Positions 1 through 5,450 of a stretch of 7,045 bases of DNA are shown here, piece by piece. Positions within the stretch are counted from its first letter, which is position 1. The number at the start of each line of letters is the position of its first letter. The notes beneath the pieces are model-generated. The model was given only the letters and a program-made list of their open reading frames with translations. It was not told the DNA's origin and made no database searches. A program made the translations under genes and the position numbers. Source of the DNA: JAAYCI01 sp964370195 (GTDB lineage Bacteria; Bacillota; Clostridia; Oscillospirales; Ruminococcaceae); the NCBI GenBank assembly GCA_964370195.1, contig CAYJIH010000061.1, positions 1 to 7,045 of the forward strand. Reading direction: 5' to 3'.

Positions 1-42
1 CAGTTGCGCAAATTTTCCAAATTTTCGAAACATTTTTTTCAT
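1..42 (-). CDS. Start of an unidentified gene, cut by the left edge
   Basis: Only 14 codons are visible, reading MKKMFRKFGKFAQL, a basic start that could be the beginning of a signal peptide or a cytoplasmic N-terminus. The start was chosen because the sequence AGGTGAG lies six bases before the ATG at 42. Another ATG in a different frame at 46 is only two bases from that ribosome site, so it is less likely. The gene begins 11 bases after the stop of the DUF4956 gene on the same strand, so the two are probably co-transcribed. In related bacteria DUF4956 genes are often followed by secreted CotH-like or carbohydrate-binding proteins, but too little is visible here to say which. Confidence 0.45.
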   Translation of the reverse strand, partial: MKKMFRKFGKFAQL

Positions 43-53
43 TCATAACTCAC

Positions 54-746
54 CTATAATCCGTTGATAAATAATTCCTGTTTACTGATAATAATTTCCA
101 AATTTCCGTTTCTTGTTCGAAGCGTGTCCACAAACTCTTTTTCCATACACGCATCTTTCAGCTCAATTTCATAACTGAGTTTAAAAAGGCTTCCCATGTT
201 GGTGGTTTTTGCAGAAATCAGTTTTGACTTTTTTGTGAATTTCTCAAACACGTCATCAAATACATTGGTGTAATTTAAATTTTCGGGAATGGTGATTTGC
301 ATCGTGCGTCTTCCGTTTTCTTTTTCTTCGCCAAAATTTGTGGTGTTTAAAACAAATGCAAAAAGACATGTGATAAGCGAGAACACTACGGCAAAACCAA
401 TGTACCCCATGCCGATGGTAAGCCCTGTGCACATCGTTGTGAAAATAGCAATAATTTCTTTTGCCGTGCCGGGCATCGAGCGAAAACGCACCAAACTAAA
501 GGCACCGGCAACTGCAACCCCGGCGCCAATATTTCCATTTACCATAATGATTACCATTGTAACAGCCATTGGTAAAAGCGCCAGTGTTACCACAAACCCT
601 TTCGAGCTTCTTTCTTTAAAAGAATAAACCTTCGCCATAAAAACACCTAAGAGGATGGAAGACCCCATGCAAATCAAAAAATCCTCTAAAGTAATGCTCA
701 TATTCGTTGTGCCCTCAAAAATCCCTGTAAACAGTTCGCCAAGCAT
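54..746 (-). CDS. DUF4956 family membrane protein
   Basis: A 230-residue integral membrane protein. Hydrophobic segments lie at about residues 20-42, 50-70, 72-86 and 96-134, followed by a soluble C-terminal domain of about 95 residues that looks alpha/beta. The segment AGAFSLVRFRSMPGTAKEI (about 80-98) is the hallmark of the DUF4956 family; the (S/A)LVRFR core is the part I recognise. No biochemical function is established. In many bacteria the family is paired with a VTC-domain protein, which suggests a link to polyphosphate or envelope metabolism, and here a broken VTC-like frame lies directly upstream. I place the start at 746 and not at the ATG at 773, because AGGGGG lies about seven bases before 746 and the family usually starts close to the first membrane helix. 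Length is normal for the family and I see no damage. Confidence 0.85.
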   Translation of the reverse strand: MLGELFTGIFEGTTNMSITLEDFLICMGSSILLGVFMAKVYSFKERSSKGFVVTLALLPMAVTMVIIMVNGNIGAGVAVAGAFSLVRFRSMPGTAKEIIAIFTTMCTGLTIGMGYIGFAVVFSLITCLFAFVLNTTNFGEEKENGRRTMQITIPENLNYTNVFDDVFEKFTKKSKLISAKTTNMGSLFKLSYEIELKDACMEKEFVDTLRTRNGNLEIIISKQELFINGL

Positions 747-918
747 TGGATATCCCCCTAAACAAGTGTGCAAATTTGATGAAAAGTGTGTTTGATAAGC
801 AGTGCCGCATTTTTAAAAGATTGTTCTGTAAAGCCTGTTTTTGTTCAAAAAATGATGCAGAAAAACCGCTAATGATAAGCAGGTATTTAAGTTCATCGCG
901 TTTAAAAACTGTTTCCAT
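715..918 (-). pseudogene. Remnant of a VTC-domain (polyphosphate polymerase-like) gene
   Basis: This 67-codon frame starts with METVFKRDELKYLL, which closely resembles the conserved N-terminus of bacterial VTC-domain proteins (pattern FKR-E-KYLL; in these proteins the basic residues line the tunnel that handles phosphate). After about 14 codons the likeness stops. The rest does not resemble a VTC domain in this or the +1 frame, and the frame runs into the DUF4956 gene and ends at 715. Intact VTC proteins have over 200 residues. A ribosome site (AAAGGA) lies ten bases before the ATG, so the start signal is preserved. The most likely reading is that an internal deletion removed nearly the whole gene and left its 5' end joined to the DUF4956 leader. 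It might still be translated as a short leader peptide coupled to DUF4956. Identification rests on a short motif plus the family's usual neighbour, so it is tentative. Confidence 0.5.
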
Positions 919-1190
919 TCTCTGGCTTTCCTTTTAGCGCATTGGCTTACAGTGCATAACCAGTATAAAATTCGAACTTTAAACTTACTTTAAAATGTAA
1001 AACATCTTGCATCTTTATAAGGTTCCTCGATAAGTTAAACTTTATAGCAAAATAGTATTTATTTTACTGCTTCGCTGTTTTTTCTTTCTAGCGAAGCCTG
1101 TATTCAGCCGGGCTCATCCAATGTTTTAAATAAGTGTTCTTTTTTTGTAGTTTTAAAATCCATCTTTCCCCTGTTGTTCCTGTGTTTTGA

Positions 1191-1209
1191 ACACGTACGT
1201 TATACGTGT
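1191..1209. promoter_or_regulatory. Operator-like inverted repeat upstream of the lipoprotein promoter
   Basis: ACACGTA (1191-1197) and TACGTGT (1203-1209) form a perfect 7-bp dyad with a five-base centre, ending ten bases before the -35 box. A second, smaller dyad (GTGTT, TTG, AACAC at 1182-1194) overlaps its left arm. The position just upstream of a promoter suits an activator or repressor site. No T-run follows, so it is not a terminator. The binding protein is unknown. Confidence 0.35.
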
Positions 1210-1218
1210 AAATTCAAC

Positions 1219-1247
1219 TTTACGATTTCGGCAAAATATGGTATATT
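1219..1247 (+). promoter_or_regulatory. Sigma-A promoter of the lipoprotein gene
   Basis: The -35 box TTTACG (1219-1224) and -10 box TATATT (1242-1247) are separated by exactly 17 bases. A TG one base before the -10 box (1239-1240) gives an extended -10 element. Transcription should start near 1254, about 30 bases before the ATG at 1286. Four or five matches in each box plus ideal spacing make this a good prediction without experimental support. Confidence 0.6.
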
Positions 1248-1285
1248 AAATATATAGCATCCACCCAGAACAAAAGGACATTTTT

Positions 1286-2338
1286 ATGAAAAAATTATTG
1301 ATGTTATGTTTTATCAGCCTGTATATTTTAAGTTTCAGTGCCTGTGGTACATCCTCGGTCGCCCTTGTTGAAAACGGCTTGCAAAGCCTGATTCATCAGC
1401 TGGCAGAAGAACCATCCGCCGCAACTGATATAAAACACAGGCAAGACAATTTTGAACAAAATGGACAAACGGATACCGTTTCTGAGAGCGGCAAAGAGGA
1501 TGAACTGCCCACAAATATTGCCACCAACAACAATATCCTTTTGGTAAACAGCAGTGACGAACCCATTTGGTATGCCTATTTTGCTGTGGAAGGCAGCGAT
1601 GTTTTTGGCGAGGATTTGCTTGAAAATCAAGTTTTAATTGCCACCGAGGAGCTTCCCCTTGAGATGCCGCGGGGAGACGGAACGTATCGTTTGCGGCTAC
1701 AAAACGAGGCCGGCAGTATTTATGAATTCGACAATTTGCCACTTTCTAGTGGGGAAACCTTGGTGTTTACCACCGAAAACGGCCCAAATCTTACACAATA
1801 TCAAGAAAATAGTGAGCCAACCCACACATTTGAGGCAGATTATATAAACATCGTAAATGCAAATGGCATACAAGGCTCTTCCATCACCATAAACAACGCT
1901 CTACCCGAAATGGTGTATCGCCTGTATATGAGCCGCAGTGATGATACGAGCTGGGGCGACGACCTTTTGGGTGCAGATATTTTGCCTGCGGGTAGCACGC
2001 TTCCCCTTGCGGCAGAAAATGCAGTAAGCTACGATTTAAACATAGAATTTGAAGACGGCAGTGCCGCCGAATTTTACCACATTATCTTATACACAGACGA
2101 CACACTTTCTTTGCACGAGCAAAACGGCGGGTATGTGGTAACCGTTGTTAATGCCAACGGCGACTTTACAGGCGAATACTATGACGCAACCACCGGCNNN
2201 NNNNNNNNNNNNNNNNNNNNNNNNNNNNNNNNNNNNNNNNNNNNNNNNNNNNNNNNNNNNNNNNNNNNNNNNNNNNNNNNNNNNNNNNNNNNNNNNNCCA
2301 CCGGCTCTTATGACACCCAGTATTACGGCTCTACCTGA
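1286..2338 (+). CDS. Predicted lipoprotein with two beta-rich repeats; gap inside
   Basis: The protein starts with a lipoprotein signal peptide: basic MKK, a hydrophobic core, then FSAC with the lipid-anchored Cys at residue 20. An unstructured polar linker (about 22-82) should hold the rest off the membrane. Two related units follow, about residues 84-162 and 199-277. Both contain a (F/W)G(E/D)DLL motif (107-112 and 223-228), then an LPL, a Y-(R/D)-L strand, an EF and a TL. VNANG occurs twice, at 190-194 and 288-292. I recognise the repeat style from clostridial surface proteins but not a named family. The ribosome site AAAGGA lies about seven bases before the ATG. A 100-N gap replaces codons 305-337, so frame and length across it are not certain; without the gap the protein would have about 314 residues. 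The stop is doubled (TGA TAG). It is acidic and probably extracellular; its function is unknown. Confidence 0.75.
   Translation: MKKLLMLCFISLYILSFSACGTSSVALVENGLQSLIHQLAEEPSAATDIKHRQDNFEQNGQTDTVSESGKEDELPTNIATNNNILLVNSSDEPIWYAYFAVEGSDVFGEDLLENQVLIATEELPLEMPRGDGTYRLRLQNEAGSIYEFDNLPLSSGETLVFTTENGPNLTQYQENSEPTHTFEADYINIVNANGIQGSSITINNALPEMVYRLYMSRSDDTSWGDDLLGADILPAGSTLPLAAENAVSYDLNIEFEDGSAAEFYHIILYTDDTLSLHEQNGGYVVTVVNANGDFTGEYYDATTGXXXXXXXXXXXXXXXXXXXXXXXXXXXXXXXXXXTGSYDTQYYGST
2198..2297. other. Assembly gap of exactly 100 N
   Basis: One hundred N is the conventional filler for a gap of unknown size, so it does not measure distance. It lies inside the lipoprotein gene. The bases before it end with CCACCGGC and the bases after it begin with the same CCACCGGC, so either the contigs overlap or the gap covers a repeat. 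Confidence 0.97.
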
Positions 2339-2351
2339 TAGAAAACAACAC

Positions 2352-2366
2352 GGCCATGGCATGGCC
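2352..2366. repeat. Perfect 15-base palindrome after the lipoprotein stop
   Basis: GGCCATG, one central G, and CATGGCC form an exact dyad 13 bases past the lipoprotein stop codon. In RNA it could fold as a 5-bp GGCCA/TGGCC stem. No T-run follows, so it is not itself a terminator. It may stabilise the 3' end of the message ahead of the true terminator, or it may be chance. Confidence 0.3.
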
Positions 2367-2392
2367 AAAGTATAAGCGAACAAGTTAAAACA

Positions 2393-2437
2393 CCCCTTAC
2401 CGCATGCCGCGGTAAGGGGCACTTTATTGATTTTTTT
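2393..2437 (+). terminator. Rho-independent terminator of the lipoprotein gene
   Basis: CCCCTTACCGC (2393-2403) pairs perfectly with GCGGTAAGGGG (2409-2419) across a five-base loop, giving an 11-bp GC-rich stem about 55 bases after the stop. The following sequence is T-rich, but the main run of seven T (2431-2437) starts eleven bases after the stem, later than ideal. Reading leftward the stem is followed by TGTTTT, so it may also stop transcripts from the other side. Confidence 0.65.
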
Positions 2438-2802
2438 GAACACAACGCAACTGCCCCTCTTTTCGGTTCAAAACCATGTTCGTAACGCTCACTTAAAACA
2501 TCGTTATTTGCCATCGCCGGCTTTGCCCCCAAACAAAAAAATGAAGCACTTTATGACACTTTGGACTATTTAAGAGTGATAATGATACAAATTTCACCGC
2601 CGGAAAAACCAGAAAATAGGCTTTGCAAGAGTTTCAATGCCAAAGTGGGGAATGAATTTTTGAATGATGAATTGTTTAAAAGCATGGTTGAGGCGAAAGT
2701 TTTAATAAAACGACGAATCCAATATTACAATAAAATCAGCCTGCACAATAGGCTTGCCGGCAGGCCACCGGCACCTAAAACCTTCATGGCTGCCACGGCG
2801 CG

Positions 2803-2837
2803 ACTTTACTATGTTTCATTGACAATTCAAGTAAAGT
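2803..2837. repeat. 8-bp inverted repeat around the trp promoter -35 box
   Basis: ACTTTACT (2803-2810) and AGTAAAGT (2830-2837) are exact reverse complements with 19 bases between them. The -35 box of the predicted trp promoter lies in that interval and the right arm lies in the promoter spacer. It could be a regulator site or a remnant of the insertion element end; chance is possible in AT-rich DNA. Confidence 0.3.
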
Positions 2838-2847
2838 ATGTTAGTCT
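2819..2847 (+). promoter_or_regulatory. Predicted promoter of the T-box-trpEG unit
   Basis: A consensus -35 box TTGACA (2819-2824) is followed after exactly 17 bases by TAGTCT (2842-2847), a four-of-six -10 box keeping the important first, second and last positions. Transcription would start near 2854, just ahead of the T-box stem I at about 2870. The fit between promoter and leader supports the call. Confidence 0.55.
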
Positions 2848-2867
2848 AAACAAAATTTAATAAGTTA

Positions 2868-3139
2868 AACCGTTGAAGCGGAGATAAAAATAAGAAAAGA
2901 ACTCACAGAGAGTTGGGGATGGTGTGAGCCCAGCAGTTACTGCTTATTAAATGGACCGCCGAGGGCTTGGTTAAAAGGAGAAATCCCCAGTATCCCAAGA
3001 CGTGTAGACTTACGTAAGTAGTCGGAAATGTGTTGGCATTTCGCTAAGTGTACAGGGTTTCTCCCTGTAAATTAAGGTGGTATCGCGGGTATTTTATATT
3101 CTCGTCCTTAACAGATTGATTTCTGTTAAGGACTTTTTT
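2868..3139 (+). promoter_or_regulatory. Tryptophan T-box leader (tRNA-Trp-sensing)
   Basis: A leader RNA that reads the charging state of tRNA-Trp. Stem I pairs GCGG (2878-2881) with CCGC (2956-2959 region) and AATAAG with CTTATT (about 2943-2948), leaving an internal loop whose 3' side holds UGG (2952-2954) followed by A. That is the Trp specifier codon in its expected place. The AGAGAG and GGTGTGAGCC segments match the conserved apical part of stem I. Stem III is TACAGGG/CCCTGTA (3051-3057, 3063-3069). The T-box core AAGGTGGTATCGCGG (3074-3088) contains the UGGU bulge that pairs with the tRNA acceptor end. TTAAGG (3072-3077) can pair with CCTTAA (3106-3111), and this antiterminator excludes the terminator. 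Uncharged tRNA-Trp should therefore switch trpEG on. The specifier agrees with the downstream genes. Confidence 0.93.
3104..3139 (+). terminator. Conditional terminator of the T-box leader
   Basis: GTCCTTAACAGA (3104-3115) and TCTGTTAAGGAC (3122-3133) form a perfect 12-bp stem with a six-base loop, followed directly by six T, a G and five more T. The left arm shares CCTTAA with the antiterminator, so only one of the two can form. This is a premature terminator that stops transcription before trpE when tRNA-Trp is charged. Confidence 0.93.
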
Positions 3140-3177
3140 GTTTTTGTACAAAAAACTATATTGATGGAGGAGTTGCA

Positions 3178-4638
3178 ATGACTTATTATCCAAACTTAAA
3201 GCAAGTGAAAGAAATACTAAAAGACACAGATTACAAATCGATTCCAATCACCTTGTCTCTTGAAATGAATATACAAACCATAGACATCTATAAAAAATTA
3301 AAACACATCAGCAAAAACGTGTTTATTTTAGAATCTTGTGAGGACAGGGAAAATCTTGGAAGGTACAGTTTTTTAGGATATGACCCTATTTTGGAGATCA
3401 CAGCAAAAGACAGCTGTGTCCATATAAAATCCGGGCTAACCTTTGAAATTAAGGACAGTGCGCCACACAAATATATCAGACAAATTTTAGAGGAGTATAA
3501 GAGCCCAAAAATTGAGGGGCTACCGCCTTTTACAGGCGGGCTTGTTGGCTACTTCTCCTACGACTTTATTAAATACAGCATCCCTAAACTCAAATTAAAT
3601 GCAAATGATGACGAAAACTTTAACGATGTAGATTTAATGCTATTTAATAAAATTATTGCTGTTGATAATGTAGAAAATAAGCTTATTTTTATTGCAAATA
3701 TCAAAACGGATGAACTTGAAAATAATTATAATAAAGCCGTAAGCGAAATTCGAAATATGATTGCACTTATGCATTCCGGCGAACTTGCAAAAGAGGAAAA
3801 AGGCACACTGCTATCCGAGTTTAAGGCTACTTTTAGCAAAGAAGTGTTCTGCGAAATGGTTGAAAAAGCAAAAAATTACATCTATGAAGGTGATATTTTC
3901 CAGGTAGTGCTCTCGAACAGGCTTAGCGCCGATTTTAAAGGAAGTCTTATTGACGTTTACGAAAAATTAAGGAAGCAAAACCCTTCCCCCTATATGTTTT
4001 ATTTCTCGAGTAATGACATCGAAATGGCCGGAGCCTCTCCTGAAACTTTGGTTAAAGTTTTTAACAAAAAAGTAATGACCTACCCACTGGCAGGTACAAA
4101 ACCAAGAGGCAAAACAATAGAACATGATACAGCTCTTGAAAAAGAACTACTCACTGATGAAAAAGAACGTGCCGAACATAATATGCTTGTGGATTTGGGT
4201 AGAAACGACATTGGTAAAATTAGCGAGTTTGGAACAGTTGCTGTTGAAGAGTATATGAAAATACTCAAATTTTCTACCGTTATGCATATCGGTTCCACCG
4301 TTACAGGTACTGTTAAAAGCGATAAAGATTCCCTAGATGCCGTTGATGCCATTCTTCCGGCAGGCACATTATCCGGTGCGCCTAAAATTCGTGCTATGGA
4401 AATAATTGACGAGCTTGAAAATGAAAAACGTGGAATTTATGGCGGTGCAATAGGATATTTGGATTTTAGTGGAAATATAGATACGTGTATTGCAATAAGG
4501 CTTGCCTTTAAGAAAAACGGAAAAGTTTTTGTCCGCTCTGGCGCTGGAATTGTAATGGATTCTAATCCGGCAAGCGAATATGAAGAATGCATAAATAAGG
4601 CAAAATCCGTGGTATCTGTATTGGAGGGGCAAAAATGA
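3178..4638 (+). CDS. trpE: Anthranilate synthase component I
   Basis: Converts chorismate to anthranilate, the first committed step of tryptophan synthesis, using ammonia delivered by TrpG; cytoplasmic. At 486 residues it has normal length. The N-terminal half carries the Trp-binding LES motif (51-53, in ILESCEDRENLGRYSF) and NPSPYMF (268-274), so feedback inhibition by Trp is expected. The chorismate-binding half shows DIFQVVLSNRL (239-249), AGASPET (284-290), HNMLVDLGRND (334-344), PAGTLSGAPK (394-403), DTCIAIR (435-441) and GAGIVMDSNPASEYEE (455-470). YPLAGT (302-307) has Ala at the place where aminodeoxychorismate synthase PabB has Lys, which favours TrpE. The start is supported by GGAGG seven bases upstream. 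It follows the Trp T-box and its stop overlaps the trpG start by four bases (ATGA), so translation is probably coupled. Confidence 0.97.
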   Translation: MTYYPNLKQVKEILKDTDYKSIPITLSLEMNIQTIDIYKKLKHISKNVFILESCEDRENLGRYSFLGYDPILEITAKDSCVHIKSGLTFEIKDSAPHKYIRQILEEYKSPKIEGLPPFTGGLVGYFSYDFIKYSIPKLKLNANDDENFNDVDLMLFNKIIAVDNVENKLIFIANIKTDELENNYNKAVSEIRNMIALMHSGELAKEEKGTLLSEFKATFSKEVFCEMVEKAKNYIYEGDIFQVVLSNRLSADFKGSLIDVYEKLRKQNPSPYMFYFSSNDIEMAGASPETLVKVFNKKVMTYPLAGTKPRGKTIEHDTALEKELLTDEKERAEHNMLVDLGRNDIGKISEFGTVAVEEYMKILKFSTVMHIGSTVTGTVKSDKDSLDAVDAILPAGTLSGAPKIRAMEIIDELENEKRGIYGGAIGYLDFSGNIDTCIAIRLAFKKNGKVFVRSGAGIVMDSNPASEYEECINKAKSVVSVLEGQK

Positions 4639-5213
4639 TTTTAATTATTGATAACTACGACAGCTTTTCGTACAATTTGTATCAAATCGTGGGCGAAATT
4701 AACCCCGATGTAAAAGTTATAAAAAATGATGAACTGACGGTTGAGCAAATACATGAATTGGCTCCCTCTCATATCATTTTATCTCCTGGGCCTAAAAGAC
4801 CTAAAGATGCAGGCATTTGCCTTGAAGTTATAAAAAAACTCCACACAAACTATCCTATACTTGGCGTTTGTTTAGGGCATCAATCAATTTGCGAATCATT
4901 CGGGGCGACCATTGGCTATGCAAAAGAGGTTATGCATGGGAAGCAATCTAAAATCCTCCCTAATAATAGCACTTTATTTAAAGGCATAGAAGGTGAGATT
5001 TTGGTGGCAAGATACCATTCCTTAGCCGCGCTAGAAAACACTATGCCAAGGGAATTGTCGATAACAGCGATCACAGCTGATGGTGAAATCATGGCAGTTG
5101 AACACATAAAACACCCCATCTTTGGTGTGCAGTTTCACCCAGAATCAATACTCACGCCGGATGGAATAACGATAATCAGAAATTTTTTAGAGGTTACAAA
5201 CAAAAGCTGTTGA
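4635..5213 (+). CDS. trpG: Anthranilate synthase component II (glutamine amidotransferase)
   Basis: Class I glutamine amidotransferase that releases ammonia from glutamine for TrpE. The 192-residue length is that of a stand-alone TrpG. The catalytic triad is present: Cys79 in GVCLGHQS, and His168 and Glu170 in FHPES. Other family landmarks are NYDSFSYNL (7-15), LSPGP (49-53), HGKQS (101-105) and RYHSL (126-130). The usual SPGPG-P turn reads SPGPKRP here, with Lys54 where Gly is common. The ribosome site GGAGG (4623-4627) lies inside trpE, seven bases before the ATG. In some bacteria one such subunit also serves PabB for folate synthesis; the window cannot tell whether this one does. No trpD, C, F, B or A follows. 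Confidence 0.95.
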   Translation: MILIIDNYDSFSYNLYQIVGEINPDVKVIKNDELTVEQIHELAPSHIILSPGPKRPKDAGICLEVIKKLHTNYPILGVCLGHQSICESFGATIGYAKEVMHGKQSKILPNNSTLFKGIEGEILVARYHSLAALENTMPRELSITAITADGEIMAVEHIKHPIFGVQFHPESILTPDGITIIRNFLEVTNKSC

Positions 5214-5235
5214 CGAAATTGACTTCGTCAACAGC
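5206..5235 (-). terminator. Hairpin over the trpG stop, best read as a minus-strand terminator
   Basis: GCTGTTGACGAA (5206-5217) and TTCGTCAACAGC (5224-5235) form a perfect 12-bp stem with a six-base loop; the trpG stop TGA lies in the left arm. On the plus strand the stem is followed by CCCCAAACC, with no T-run until 5255-5260. On the minus strand it is followed by TTTTGTTTG, which suits a rho-independent terminator for the convergent DUF4428 gene. It may also end or protect the trpEG message. The strand given is the one with the better U-tract. Confidence 0.6.
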
Positions 5236-5450
5236 CCCAAACCGAACTTCCTCATTTTTTAATAAAGCAACATACTGTTTGTAAGTGCTTCGATGCCATC
5301 GGCCGTAGGTTTGCTAGATTATTTTGCTCTGACGGCAGGCTTCTTCTATCGTTTCCCATTGCTCCATTTACAGCTCGTTTACCTTATCTTTATTAACTTT
5401 GTATCGGATATAACTTTTAAGGGCAAGCCAATGCAATGATGATCCTTTTT
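5236..5450. other. Gap between convergent genes; faint decayed minus-strand frame
   Basis: There is no intact gene here. On the minus strand one frame reads like protein but is broken by stops: an ATG at about 5373 starts MEQWETIEEACRQSKII, then a TAG, then a continuation with QTYGRWHRSTYKQYVALLKN. Before the ATG the same frame reads SYIRYKVNKDKVNEL and a TAA. The polar, helix-like composition could be a decayed gene, but I do not recognise the family, and chance is a real alternative at this length. Confidence 0.3.

Larger units (their letters stand above)
919..1285. other. Intergenic region between divergent transcription units
   Basis: This AT-rich stretch has no convincing gene on either strand. 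It separates the leftward DUF4956 unit from the rightward lipoprotein gene. An 8-bp perfect inverted repeat (GCTTCGCT at 1069-1076, AGCGAAGC at 1090-1097) has a 13-base loop and no adjacent T-run, so it is not a clear terminator. The right end holds the lipoprotein promoter and a dyad, listed separately. I could not find a convincing promoter for the leftward genes, although one must lie here if they are transcribed from this region. Confidence 0.6.
2561..2860 (+). pseudogene. Degraded IS3-family transposase, C-terminal fragment
   Basis: The reading frame carries the C-terminal part of an IS3-family (orfB, DDE integrase core) transposase. Recognisable pieces are PENRLCKSFNAKVGNEFLND (compare the family pattern ENGY-ESFNGKLRDEFLN), then EAKVLI and a Y-N-x(4)-H-x(5)-GRPPAP stretch (compare YN-RPH-ALGYRPPAP). 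About 200-300 N-terminal residues with the first two catalytic Asp are missing. The residue at the usual third catalytic position (the E of ESFN) is Lys, encoded AAG, so this copy is inactive. No ATG with a ribosome site begins the match, and the frame opens with a TTG. The homology covers roughly 2590-2790; the last 20 or so codons are not recognisable. I could not find terminal inverted repeats or a target duplication. It lies just upstream of the trp promoter, whose -35 box falls in its last codons. Confidence 0.7.

Noticed and set aside
289..627. 112-codon plus-strand open frame
   Set aside because: It lies opposite the DUF4956 gene, whose membrane helices and family motif are convincing. 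The plus frame has no ribosome site or recognisable domain.
1069..1097. Inverted repeat GCTTCGCT/AGCGAAGC as a terminator
   Set aside because: The loop is 13 bases and there is no T-run directly after the stem on either strand, and no gene ends close by.
1328..1742. Two long minus-strand frames opposite the lipoprotein gene
   Set aside because: They have no ribosome sites or family resemblance; the plus-strand lipoprotein has a signal peptide, a promoter and internal repeats.
2323..2532. 69-codon minus-strand frame, including GFEPKRGAVALCSKK
   Set aside because: It crosses the terminator hairpin and the lipoprotein stop, has no good ribosome site, and matches no family I know. It is more likely a shadow of intergenic DNA.
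4080..4632. Minus-strand frames inside trpE
   Set aside because: They lie opposite highly conserved TrpE motifs and have no features of their own.
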